DNA of 12,966 nt from Desulfurococcales archaeon ex4484_204 (lineage in GTDB: Archaea; Thermoproteota; Thermoprotei_A; Sulfolobales; NBVN01): contig NJEF01000013.1 of NCBI GenBank assembly GCA_002255065.1, forward strand, positions 1-12,966. Reading direction: 5' to 3'. Below the pieces are notes generated by a model. The model worked only from the letters and a program-made list of their open reading frames with translations. It did no database searches and was not told the origin of the DNA. A program made the translations under genes and the position numbers. The first letter of the stretch is position 1. Each line of letters starts with the position of its first letter. Of the stretch, positions 5,779 to 12,966 are shown in pieces.

Positions 5779-6186
5779 CTAACAGCGTTTAATAACTGGT
5801 ATGAACTTTAACCCATAGTAAATAAGTCCGTATGGGTCGTCCGATGAGTACCTCCTTAACACCGCTTCAACCTCCATGCCCTCCCTAACCTCAGCTGGCT
5901 CTACATCCCTTAATTCGCCGGTAACGTAGACCCCCTCATCTAACCTAACTAAGGCAATAACTAGGGGAAGATACTCTTCATTACTATCAGTTCTAAAGTA
6001 ACTTACAGTATAGCTCACAACCCTACCACGACCACTCGACTTCACGATACTGACATCACTTGACCCACAATAAGGGCATACATCCCTTGCAAAGAATGAA
6101 GCACGACCACACCTCTTACACCTAGTTAGCAATACCTTATAGTATGAGTCCTTCCTCCTCCAAAAGATAGATATAGAGCTCCTCAC
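5779..6186 (-). CDS. DUF35 zinc-ribbon / OB-fold protein of the thiolase-HMG-CoA synthase complex, 135 aa
   Basis: The N-terminal helix region is followed by a rubredoxin-like zinc ribbon (Cys23, Cys26 in RCKRC; Cys37, Cys40 in CPYC) and an OB fold at about residues 50-133 (GRVVSYTVSYFRT ... LPLVIALVRLDEGVYVTGEL). In the methanogen complex studied structurally, the DUF35 protein bridges thiolase and HMG-CoA synthase and lets acetoacetyl-CoA pass between them in a shared CoA site. The same role is inferred here from gene order and domain content. The GTG start comes one base after the thiolase stop, so translation is likely coupled. The length is typical. It is the last gene of the operon, with T-rich stretches after it in the reading direction. 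Confidence 0.9.
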   Translation of the reverse strand: MRSSISIFWRRKDSYYKVLLTRCKRCGRASFFARDVCPYCGSSDVSIVKSSGRGRVVSYTVSYFRTDSNEEYLPLVIALVRLDEGVYVTGELRDVEPAEVREGMEVEAVLRRYSSDDPYGLIYYGLKFIPVIKRC

Positions 6187-6187
6187 C

Positions 6188-7324
6188 CTAAACCACCCTC
6201 TCTAAGAGGCACAACCTTGAGTTATAATCCGGCCCCGACATTGAGTGAGTAAGGCCGAATGCGCCGTCAAACTTCACCCCACCAACCCCCTTAACCATGA
6301 CATTATATACCTCTGATACTTGGTAAACCCCTGTTGCACCGAATGGGTGTCCTCTAGCCTTTAACCCCCCACTTACGTTAACATATACAAGGTTCTCTAC
6401 CTCTTTGTATGAAGCCCCCCTCCTAGCAATCCCTAGCTCCTCAAGTATTATGTATGCATATATACTGTAGCTGTCATGTATCTCGCAAACCGCATCATCA
6501 ATTCTAAACCCGTATTTCCTCCTCAACATAGATATCAGCGTAGCTAAACTTTCAAACCTCGTTATATCATCTCTTAAGTACAAAGGCCTCGAAGTCGCTG
6601 ATACCACATCCCTCACTAGCAGCACCTCCTTACCTGATTTCCTAGCTACCCTAGAAGAGGCTAAGATAAGGGCTGCCGCCCCATCACCTATAGGGAACAT
6701 GTCGTATAGCGTTATCGGCTCCGATATCTTAATAGCGTTAAGGACCTTACTAGGGGTGATCTTAAACTTAAGCTGTGCGTAAGGATTCCTTAATGCATTA
6801 TCATGCATCTTAACAGGCCATACCGTTAACTCCTCCCTGGACACCCTATACTTCTTCATATACTCCTTCATTATAAGGGCTGCGTAGTTTGGCGGCGTTA
6901 TATTTCTTAGCACCTCGACCTCGTAGTCAAGTACTTTACTAAGGAACCTGTTAGTAACACGTGTAGGGAACTCCGTAGCTTTCTCCACACCAACAACTAA
7001 GACCGTATCAGCCCTCCCTGCAGTAATAAGGCTGTAAGCGATCTCGACAGCTGCAAGACCTGACGACTCGCCTGTATCAACCCTAATAGCTGGCATGGGT
7101 TTAAGACCTAGGTGCTGAGTTAGTATCGTAGCTAGGTCCAGCTGATTTAAAGAGCTCTCTGCGAGCATCGATGAAACCACCATGTAATCCAGTTGCTCTA
7201 CGCTAGCTCCTTCAACAACATCCTTAACCACGGCCCCAGCTAGCTCCTTATACCCCCTATTGAAGTGCCTACTGATGTTAATCATCGATGACGACGCTAT
7301 GTAGACATCCCTCACGCTTACCAC
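6188..7324 (-). CDS. Thiolase-family protein (acetyl-CoA C-acetyltransferase position in the mevalonate operon), nucleophile Cys replaced by Glu
   Basis: The family would condense two acetyl-CoA into acetoacetyl-CoA, the first step of the mevalonate pathway. SCP2-type thiolase landmarks are present: VGVEKATEF near 112-119, GDGAAALIL at 213-221, EIHDSYSI with His283, and NVSGGLKARGHPFGATG with Asn317 and His326. However, the nucleophile motif, normally V-E-x-A-C-A-S-G, reads VDTGESSG, so residue 86 is Glu instead of Cys; the codon is clearly GAG. Near the end, GLTHSMSG stands where GG-rich sequence is usual. The protein may be inactive, a decarboxylating variant or only a structural partner. 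The GTG start at 7324 overlaps the HMG-CoA synthase stop by seven bases; a second GTG at 7315 would avoid the overlap. The family call is firm; enzymatic activity is doubtful. Confidence 0.85.
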   Translation of the reverse strand: MVSVRDVYIASSSMINISRHFNRGYKELAGAVVKDVVEGASVEQLDYMVVSSMLAESSLNQLDLATILTQHLGLKPMPAIRVDTGESSGLAAVEIAYSLITAGRADTVLVVGVEKATEFPTRVTNRFLSKVLDYEVEVLRNITPPNYAALIMKEYMKKYRVSREELTVWPVKMHDNALRNPYAQLKFKITPSKVLNAIKISEPITLYDMFPIGDGAAALILASSRVARKSGKEVLLVRDVVSATSRPLYLRDDITRFESLATLISMLRRKYGFRIDDAVCEIHDSYSIYAYIILEELGIARRGASYKEVENLVYVNVSGGLKARGHPFGATGVYQVSEVYNVMVKGVGGVKFDGAFGLTHSMSGPDYNSRLCLLERVV

Positions 7325-8370
7325 CCAATGCTCCTCTCAATTAATCTTCTCGATTTAGCGTAGCTAGAATACGATACGTAGACCTTCCTCTCCAAGAGTT
7401 CGTTAACTGTAGGACCTCTGCTTGCAACCTGCTCTACCCCTTCCTTAACAACGATACTGAAAGCATCGCTACCAGCTCCGCTTCCAAACGTTACAAGCAG
7501 TATCCTATCCCCTGCTCTAGCCTGCTCTAAAACCCTTGCAAACCCTATTAAGGCAGAGGCATTGTACGTGTTGCCTATCATAGGGGTTACTAAACCCGGC
7601 AGCACCTTCTCCTTCGGGAAGCCCAGCAACTTACCTACCTGGAGAGGGAATTTACCGTTAGGTTGATGGAATATAGCGTATTTAAAGTCAGACTCCTTAA
7701 GCCCTAGATCGGTTAGTAGAATATTCACTGAGTTTACTATGTGGTCAAAGTAAGCTGGTTCACCGGTAAAGATTTCCCCGTGTGAAGGGTACCTCGAGCA
7801 GTCTCTCCTCCAGAAATCCGGTGTATCGGTAACGTAGGTTACAGCACCTTCAAACACTGCAATAGCTTCTCTCTCAGGGCCTATTAGGAAGGCTGCAGCC
7901 CCTGATGAAGCGGTAAGTTCCAGGACATCCCCTGGATTAGCCTGCGCTGTATCGGAGCCTATGGCTAGGGAGTACTTTACTGCTTTGCTTGAGATAAGGG
8001 ATACAGAAATCCTTAACCCCTCACCACCAGCCCTACACGCAAACTCTAGGTCTGATGATAGCTTCCTCCTAGAAATACCCAGGGCATCACCTACTATGGT
8101 TGCTGAAGGCTTTACTGCATAAGGCTTCGACTCAGTGCCAAAGAAGATGGCCCCTATCTCGTTAGGGTTGACCTCACCCCTATCTATAGCGACTTTAGCG
8201 GCGTACCACCCCATAGTAACTGAGTCCTCATCTATGTCAGCAACAGATTTCTCCTCTATCCTTAAGCTACTAACTAACCCTGTATCGAAGCCCCAGAGCT
8301 CTGCTATCTCCTTAACCTTAATTCTCTTCCTTGGTATGTAAACACCCCAACCAACAATGCCAGCATCCAT
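7318..8370 (-). CDS. Archaeal hydroxymethylglutaryl-CoA synthase, 350 aa
   Basis: The enzyme adds acetyl-CoA to acetoacetyl-CoA to make HMG-CoA, the mevalonate and archaeal lipid precursor. The catalytic set of the archaeal family is intact: Glu80 in FFGTESKPYAVKPSATIV, Cys112 in EFACRAGGEG, and His235 in IFHQPNGKFP. FWRRDCSRYPSHGEIFTGEP, GNTYNASALIGFA and VTFGSGAGSDAF are also in place. The 350-residue length is typical of archaeal enzymes. ATG 8370 gives the usual MDAGIVGWGVYIP beginning and lies about ten bases after the start predicted from the TATA element at 8402-8409. An upstream in-frame TTG (8382), behind a GGGGGG run, would add four residues. It is the first gene of the operon with the thiolase and DUF35 protein, with overlaps that suggest coupled translation. 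Confidence 0.93.
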   Translation of the reverse strand: MDAGIVGWGVYIPRKRIKVKEIAELWGFDTGLVSSLRIEEKSVADIDEDSVTMGWYAAKVAIDRGEVNPNEIGAIFFGTESKPYAVKPSATIVGDALGISRRKLSSDLEFACRAGGEGLRISVSLISSKAVKYSLAIGSDTAQANPGDVLELTASSGAAAFLIGPEREAIAVFEGAVTYVTDTPDFWRRDCSRYPSHGEIFTGEPAYFDHIVNSVNILLTDLGLKESDFKYAIFHQPNGKFPLQVGKLLGFPKEKVLPGLVTPMIGNTYNASALIGFARVLEQARAGDRILLVTFGSGAGSDAFSIVVKEGVEQVASRGPTVNELLERKVYVSYSSYAKSRRLIERSIGW

Positions 8371-8401
8371 ACCTAGCTTCAAAACACTATACCCCCCTAA
8401 G

Positions 8402-8454
8402 ACTTAAATCTACATTTTAATTGTTTCCTAGTAGTAAGTAATCATTACTTCCTA
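8402..8454 (-). promoter_or_regulatory. Promoter region of the mevalonate operon with a 23-bp near-palindrome
   Basis: ACTTAAAT at 8402-8409 is the best TATA candidate, about 26 bases before a start near 8379. A second AT-rich run lies at 8414-8424. Upstream, 8432-8454 forms an inverted repeat with a perfect AAGTAAT-C-ATTACTT core, extended to 11-base arms with one mismatch per arm. Its placement about 25-50 bases upstream of the TATA element suits an activator or repressor site. It also lies after the ABC transporter operon and could instead belong to its 3' end. Confidence 0.4.
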
Positions 8455-8534
8455 ATATTTAAGGTACAGAGGTAGTGTGTAAGAAAACGTCCTGCCTAAT
8501 AAGTTCCCCTACCGCTAGCCTTTAAGGTATCACC

Positions 8535-9596
8535 CTACCTTCTTGCGTATAGCCAGCATGAGACCTTATGGTGAGGTGAGTACTCTATTGATGGTGGCTC
8601 CTCCCTCCTGCATACATCCATTGCGTAGGGACACCTAGGGTGGAACCTACATCCAGGCGGTATAACAACAGCGCTCGGTACCTCACCCTTAATCGGAACC
8701 TCCCTTATCTTGAATCTGTTGCTTGGGTCGGGTTCGGGAACTGCTGCTAGCAACGCCTTCGTATATGGATGTAATGTTTTATTAATTATCTCGTCGGTAG
8801 GTGCTACCTCGACTATCTTTCCTAGATACATCACAGCTATTCTGTTACAAATATATGAGGCAACCGCTAAGTCGTGGGTTATAAATATGTACGTAAGTCC
8901 TCTCTTCTCCTTAAGATCTATCATTAACTGTAAGATCTCGGCCCTTATTGAAACATCGAGCATGCTCACGGGCTCGTCTGCTACGATAAGTGATGGCCCT
9001 AACAGTAAGGCCCTAGCAATAGCTACGCGCTGCCTCTGACCACCTGATAGCATGTGAGGAAATCTACCAGTAAACTCCTCTGGAGGCGTTAGCTTAACCT
9101 CCTCAAGCGCTTTAAAGATTAGCTTACGCCTCTCATCCTCAGTAGAGCCAATACCATGAATTATGAGGGGCTCCTTAAGAATATCATATACCTTCATACG
9201 TGGGTTTAAGGAGCCGAACGGGTCCTGGAAGATTATCTGGATCTCCCTTCTTAGCAACCTCGATATATTCTTAGGCAGTTTAGACGATAGTTCCACATAC
9301 TCGCCATCAACTAGGATCTCCTTGGGCAGGTGCTTAAGGGTTTGAGGGCTTGGTTTAAACAGCATCCTACCAGATGTTGGAGGTATTAACCTGGTTACTA
9401 ACCTACCAGTTGTTGTCTTACCGCAGCCCGACTCACCAACTAGGCAGAAGACCTCCCCTCTATGAATATCGAAGTCTATACCGTCAACAGCCTTAACGGA
9501 TCTACCTTTCTTAAACATTAGTATTTCCTTTAACGTCCTCCTTAAAGGGAAGTACTTCTTTAAGCCCATAACCCTAAGGATTACCTCGTTTCCCAT
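8535..9596 (-). CDS. Peptide/oligosaccharide-type ABC importer ATPase (DppF/OppF-like), 353 aa
   Basis: This is the second of two ATPases that power the importer. All motifs are present: Walker A GESGCGKT at 54-61, the Q-loop Gln124 in IIFQDPFGSLNP, the signature LSGGQRQRVAIARAL from 183, Walker B LIVADEP with Asp207 and Glu208, and H-loop His241. The C-terminal Dpp/Opp extension carries Cys316, Cys322, Cys329 and Cys347, the arrangement that holds a 4Fe-4S cluster in some family members. ATG 9596 follows GGTGGTG, 17 bases after the DppD-like stop. Residues 94-115 form a longer insert (ILVDGEYVELSSKLPKNI) before the Q-loop than is usual. Sixty-six bases at the Cys motif are identical to the neighbouring ATPase gene. 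The substrate could be peptides or oligosaccharides. Confidence 0.92.
   Translation of the reverse strand: MGNEVILRVMGLKKYFPLRRTLKEILMFKKGRSVKAVDGIDFDIHRGEVFCLVGESGCGKTTTGRLVTRLIPPTSGRMLFKPSPQTLKHLPKEILVDGEYVELSSKLPKNISRLLRREIQIIFQDPFGSLNPRMKVYDILKEPLIIHGIGSTEDERRKLIFKALEEVKLTPPEEFTGRFPHMLSGGQRQRVAIARALLLGPSLIVADEPVSMLDVSIRAEILQLMIDLKEKRGLTYIFITHDLAVASYICNRIAVMYLGKIVEVAPTDEIINKTLHPYTKALLAAVPEPDPSNRFKIREVPIKGEVPSAVVIPPGCRFHPRCPYAMDVCRREEPPSIEYSPHHKVSCWLYARR
8596..8661 (-). repeat. 66-bp direct repeat, copy in the DppF-like gene
   Basis: This stretch is identical base for base to 9666-9731 and encodes the Cys-rich C-terminal motif in the same frame (Cys at positions 316, 322 and 329 of this protein). 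Sequence on both sides of it differs between the two genes. Even synonymous positions match, which suggests gene conversion or a recent segment exchange between the paralogs. Confidence 0.95.
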
Positions 9597-9613
9597 CTTA
9601 ACACCACCTAGGG

Positions 9614-10561
9614 TTAGTACAACCAGCAGGCTACGTAATGACCTGGCTCAACAGCCTTCATTTCAGGCTCCTCCCTCCTGCATACATCCATTGCGTAGGG
9701 ACACCTAGGGTGGAACCTACATCCAGGCGGTGGCGCCCTTAAATCCGGAGGTACGCCGGGGATCCACGTTATCTTCTCCTTATGCCTTATCCTCGGGATG
9801 CTATTAAGTAACCCCTTCGTGTACGGGTGGTAGGGGTTATTAAATACCTGCTCTGAAGACCCTATCTCCACGATCTTCCCTGCATACATTATCGCTACCC
9901 TATCAGCTATCTCAGCTATGAGGCTTAAATCATGGGTTATGAATATTATTGACAACCTGTACTCGTTCTTTATCTTCTTAAACAGGTTCATTATCTGAGC
10001 CTGAACAACTACGTCGAGGGCTGTAGTAGGCTCATCAGCTATTACGAGCTTCGGGTTCAGTATTAGGGACATCGCTATAACCACCCTCTGCTTCTGACCC
10101 CCGCTCAGCTCATGGGGATACCTCCTCACCATGTTCCTATGCAGACCTACCGCTTCAAGTAACTCAGCTGCCCTCTCCAGCGCCTCTCTCTTCGTAAATC
10201 CCTTATGAATTATTAAGGGCTCCGCTAGTTGGAAGCCAACTGTGTACACGGGGTTCAAGGCGTTCATGGCCCCCTGGAATATCATGCTTATCTCGTTCCA
10301 CCTAACCTTCCTTAGCTCCTCCGATGAAAGCTTCGTGAGCTCTTTACCATCGAGGACAATGCTACCCCCAGCAACCCTACCTGGCGGGGGTATTAACCCT
10401 ATGAGTCCGTAGCCCAGTGTTGACTTCCCGCACCCCGACTCCCCAGCAAGCCCTAATACCTCGCCCTTCTCTAAGCTAAAGGTTACGTTGTCCACGGCCT
10501 TAACAATACCACTTAAAGTGTAGTAGTATATCTTGAGTTTTTTAACATCTAGTAAGGCCAT
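9614..10561 (-). CDS. Peptide/oligosaccharide-type ABC importer ATPase (DppD/OppD-like), 315 aa
   Basis: This is the first of the two importer ATPases. Walker A GESGCGKS starts at residue 40, Gln96 lies in MIFQGAMNALNP, the signature LSGGQKQRV is at 152, Walker B VIADEPTTALD has Asp176 and Glu177, and the H-loop is His210. A C-terminal extension has Cys281, Cys287, Cys294 and Cys312 in the pattern known to hold a 4Fe-4S cluster in OppD-type proteins; cluster binding here is inferred. The length is near normal. ATG 10561 is preceded by GAGGTGAT at 10572-10565, a full match to the archaeal 16S 3' end, which also contains the TGA stop of the upstream permease gene. Translation of the two is therefore probably coupled. 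Confidence 0.93.
   Translation of the reverse strand: MALLDVKKLKIYYYTLSGIVKAVDNVTFSLEKGEVLGLAGESGCGKSTLGYGLIGLIPPPGRVAGGSIVLDGKELTKLSSEELRKVRWNEISMIFQGAMNALNPVYTVGFQLAEPLIIHKGFTKREALERAAELLEAVGLHRNMVRRYPHELSGGQKQRVVIAMSLILNPKLVIADEPTTALDVVVQAQIMNLFKKIKNEYRLSIIFITHDLSLIAEIADRVAIMYAGKIVEIGSSEQVFNNPYHPYTKGLLNSIPRIRHKEKITWIPGVPPDLRAPPPGCRFHPRCPYAMDVCRREEPEMKAVEPGHYVACWLY
9666..9731 (-). repeat. 66-bp direct repeat, copy in the DppD-like gene
   Basis: Perfect partner of 8596-8661, 1070 bases away in the same orientation and reading frame. It covers Cys281, Cys287 and Cys294 of the DppD-like ATPase. Being a direct repeat inside two essential parts of one transporter, it could also recombine and delete the intervening DNA to give a fused ATPase gene. 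Confidence 0.95.
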
Positions 10562-10565
10562 GCCA

Positions 10566-12038
10566 TCACCTCGTCCTGAGTCTAGGCTCTACTACGGGCT
10601 CAAGACCCTGAGCTATGAAGACAAAAGTTATTGCCGCATACATTATTAAGATCCCTGGAGGAATTACCCACCACCAGAAGCCGTTCTGAAGGGCTTGAGC
10701 TCTATACGATGCCTCAAGGATCTGGCCCCAAGTAGGTATCGATGGGTCTCCTAGTCCAAGGAAGCTAATAGCTGCCTCAGAGAGTATAGCGGATGGCGTG
10801 AAGAATATCATCTGCGCGAAGATGAAGGGAGCTACCTGGGGGAGTATATGCTTGAACATCACCCTCAACTTAGACGCTCCAGCAGCTATAGCTGCCTCTA
10901 TGAAGGGTTGCGACTTTATCGGTAGCACCATAGACCTTATAACTATAGCTAGGCCTGCCCATCCGAACGCTATGAGGACCATGACTATCACAGCTAGCGG
11001 AGATATCTTTATCTTACTAGCTGGGTTCTTAACTATGAAGGTCATAAGTATTAGCAACGGGAGCAGAGGGATGTTGTTAAGGACATCGCACACCCTCTGT
11101 ATTGCCTCATCTACGAAGCCCCCGTAGTAGCCGCTCACGATCCCCGCTAGAGCGCCTATGGCCGTTGTCATTACCGACGTCACCACACCTATTAATAAGG
11201 CTACAGGGAACCCGTAGATTAAGCCAAGAGCTAGATCCCTTCCTAGGTTATCCGTCCCCATAAGCCCGTAGGCCCTGCCAACGAAGACCATGGCTATACC
11301 CCCTACATAATCCTTATCGCTATACGTCCTTACCTTAAATGTGAATACATACCTCCCCTTAAGAGGCTTAAACTGTAGGTTCTCATCCTTAACCGTAGGC
11401 TTACCCATTATTATCTCTGTTGCTGGAACCTCCCTACTTAAGATCCTCTCAGGGGTTATTGTTATGTTAAACTCCCTTAAAAGAAACGTTGAGAGCTGCG
11501 GTGCCGCCTCCTTATAGCCCTCAATATCTATTCTCTCCGACCTCACATAGGGGGGTTTGCCAGCCGTCGTCAATGCCCTCCACACGAACAACCTCTCTAT
11601 AACTAGCCTGTCAGGCCTCCTCACACTAACCTCTATAACCGGTGTATAGCGTGTGTAGTATGTAACGTTTTGAAAGCGAATAATTATTGTTTGAGGAAAC
11701 TGCTCGTACCCATGCCTGTACGTTACTACATATGTAAAGATCTTACCGCCACCCTCTACGCTCTCTACACGGGCAGGCTTACTGATTACGATTCTTACAT
11801 GCTCCATCAACTTGGGGTTACTAAAGTAGTTAACCCATATAGGCGGAGCGTTCTTAGGGTTATCCGCCCATAGCTTTGGGTTAGACCATACCCTAATACC
11901 GAAGTCCAGAGGCATCGTAGCAACCACGTAGATCGATATCGCCACCATTACGAACAGGAATGTCAAGCCAGCCTTGGATACAACACTCCTAATAAATATG
12001 CGGAATGATTCGTTCTCAAGTATCTTAGCTAGCTTCAT
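10566..12038 (-). CDS. ABC importer permease (DppC/OppC-like) with a large extracytoplasmic insert, 490 aa
   Basis: One of two permeases of the importer. After a short cytosolic start, TM1 lies at about 23-42. A hydrophilic, strand-rich region of roughly 215 residues (45-260) follows, and then the usual core begins at LMGTDNLGRDLALGL (259-273). Core membrane helices lie at about 276-302, 322-336, 346-370, 402-422 and 457-478. The EAA loop that contacts the ATPases is EAAIAAGASKLRVMFKHILP (381-400). Usual DppC proteins have about 280-300 residues, so the insert between TM1 and TM2 explains the extra length. It would face outside the cell and might dock the binding protein. ATG 12038 overlaps the stop of the upstream permease by four bases (ATGA). 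Confidence 0.9.
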   Translation of the reverse strand: MKLAKILENESFRIFIRSVVSKAGLTFLFVMVAISIYVVATMPLDFGIRVWSNPKLWADNPKNAPPIWVNYFSNPKLMEHVRIVISKPARVESVEGGGKIFTYVVTYRHGYEQFPQTIIIRFQNVTYYTRYTPVIEVSVRRPDRLVIERLFVWRALTTAGKPPYVRSERIDIEGYKEAAPQLSTFLLREFNITITPERILSREVPATEIIMGKPTVKDENLQFKPLKGRYVFTFKVRTYSDKDYVGGIAMVFVGRAYGLMGTDNLGRDLALGLIYGFPVALLIGVVTSVMTTAIGALAGIVSGYYGGFVDEAIQRVCDVLNNIPLLPLLILMTFIVKNPASKIKISPLAVIVMVLIAFGWAGLAIVIRSMVLPIKSQPFIEAAIAAGASKLRVMFKHILPQVAPFIFAQMIFFTPSAILSEAAISFLGLGDPSIPTWGQILEASYRAQALQNGFWWWVIPPGILIMYAAITFVFIAQGLEPVVEPRLRTR

Positions 12039-12966
12039 AACCTCACCCTAGGGTCAATGATTATGTATATAACCTCTAGTAGGAACCTAGCTATCACGTA
12101 CACCAGGGTGTAAATAAATGTGAGAGCGAGGATCAGGTTTACATCGACAGCGTTTATAGCTGATAAGTATAAGCTGCCCATACCCGGCCAGCTAAACACG
12201 GTCTCAGTTAGTATAGCGCCAGCTATCGAGCCCGCTAAGCCTATTATCATGTTGGTTAGTATCGGTGAGGCCGAAGGCCTTAAGAGATACCTCCTCCTTA
12301 TTATGTTTTCAGGAAGCCCCTTAGCCATACCAGCGAAGACGAAGTCCTCCTTCGTTATTGACACTATGATAGCTCTAGTGATGTACGTCCAGGACCCAAC
12401 GAGGGCTACGTAAAGGGATGCAAGCGGTAGCGCTAAATGCCATAAAAGGTCGCCTGCCTGAACCACCGGGTTGTCCGTCACTAGGCCCGGGGTCTTCATA
12501 CCTCCAGGTGGGAACAGCCTTAATTGATATGCGAATACCAGAATCAGTATCATTCCTAACCACCAGGTAGGTAAAGCATACGAGATCGCTGCACCCAATC
12601 CTACAAATCTATCAATGATCTTACCTGCTCTCAACGAGGCCCATAAACCCAGGGCTAGGCCTGAGAGCGAGCTTACTAAGACCGCTGTCGTAACTAAGTA
12701 TATGGTGTTAGGCAACCTCTCCATGACTATATCAGCTATTCTATTACTCCCGCTGAACGACTGAACAGCCCTCGATGTTCCGAGGTCAAGCACCATTATG
12801 TTGTAGATCATCCTTGGAATTCTAACGTACCACGGCTTATCTAGGCCGTAGGAGATCGTTAAGCTCTCCTCGTACTTCTTAACTGCCTGCTGGATTGCAG
12901 TCTCATTAGTTATCCTAGCGCTTATAGCTTGCTTAAACGCCCTGATCTTCTCCTTAACTATAGCCC
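12035..12966 (-). CDS. ABC importer permease (DppB/OppB-like), N-terminus beyond the window
   Basis: The frame is open to the right edge, so 309 C-terminal residues are seen and the start lies outside. An internal ATG at 12811 is not the start: the 51 residues before it carry the family landmark YGLDKPWYVR that normally precedes the LDLGTS stretch. Upstream of that is a Lys/Glu-rich helical region (AIVKEKIRAFKQAISARITN), probably the extracytoplasmic segment after TM1, which is long in archaeal members. Five hydrophobic segments follow, with the EAA-type loop AGMAKGLPENIIRRRYLLRP near two thirds of the visible length. It is co-transcribed with the DppC-like permease (ATGA overlap). The substrate-binding protein expected with such a system would lie beyond the edge. 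Confidence 0.9.
   Translation of the reverse strand, partial: AIVKEKIRAFKQAISARITNETAIQQAVKKYEESLTISYGLDKPWYVRIPRMIYNIMVLDLGTSRAVQSFSGSNRIADIVMERLPNTIYLVTTAVLVSSLSGLALGLWASLRAGKIIDRFVGLGAAISYALPTWWLGMILILVFAYQLRLFPPGGMKTPGLVTDNPVVQAGDLLWHLALPLASLYVALVGSWTYITRAIIVSITKEDFVFAGMAKGLPENIIRRRYLLRPSASPILTNMIIGLAGSIAGAILTETVFSWPGMGSLYLSAINAVDVNLILALTFIYTLVYVIARFLLEVIYIIIDPRVRL

Noticed and set aside
436..8454. Similarity between the inverted repeats at 436-452 and 8432-8454 (both contain AAGTAAG/AAGTAAT) as sites for one regulator
   Set aside because: The arms and spacers differ, and the shared part is a short AT-rich string expected by chance in this sequence.
12035..12811. Treating the DppB-like permease as a complete 258-residue protein starting at 12811
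   Set aside because: The frame stays open to the window edge and the upstream residues include the conserved GLDKPW landmark, so the gene is longer and cut by the edge.

Overview
The window reads as the chromosome of a member of the Archaea, most likely a thermophilic Thermoproteota (crenarchaeote). This is inferred from the archaeal-type HMG-CoA synthase / thiolase / DUF35 operon, TATA-box promoters 25-30 bases before several starts, Shine-Dalgarno sequences of the GGAGGTG type, frequent GTG/TTG starts, heavy use of AGG/AGA and ATA codons, and small ribbon-helix-helix and C2H2 zinc-finger proteins. No RNA gene, CRISPR array or insertion sequence was seen.

Layout. (a) Positions 1-905 hold small DNA-binding-type genes. 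A ribbon-helix-helix protein (157-333, minus) is followed by a cut-off Cys-rich protein (1-131, minus), and both diverge from a gene with a helix-turn-helix-like part and a C2H2 finger (498-905, plus). (b) A radical SAM protein (1113-2252, plus) follows. Its frame stays open and family-like back to 930 with no usable start codon, so its 5' end looks damaged or misread. (c) Two unknown helical proteins (3521-3174, then 3107-2379, minus) face a degenerate MDR-fold protein (plus, to 4502). That gene overlaps tail to tail with a PLP-dependent aminotransferase (5724-4486, minus). (d) A compact operon (8370-5779, minus) encodes HMG-CoA synthase, a thiolase and a DUF35 zinc-ribbon/OB protein, the known archaeal complex that starts mevalonate and isoprenoid synthesis. 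The thiolase has Glu where the nucleophilic Cys normally sits. (e) A peptide/oligosaccharide-type ABC importer operon (12966-8535, minus) has two permeases and two ATPases. The first permease runs off the right edge, and any substrate-binding protein would lie beyond it.

How the genes work together: in (d) acetyl-CoA would be condensed to acetoacetyl-CoA and then HMG-CoA, with DUF35 as bridge. In (e) two permeases and two ATPases form one membrane transporter. Parts (a)-(c) have no clear shared pathway.

Main points for a second look: the missing catalytic Cys of the thiolase; a 66-bp perfect repeat shared by the two transporter ATPase genes over their Cys motif; the unexplained 5' end of the radical SAM gene; the MDR protein without zinc or nucleotide motifs; a two-gene operon of unrecognised proteins; and several inverted repeats beside promoters. 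I did not find a clearly new multi-gene system.
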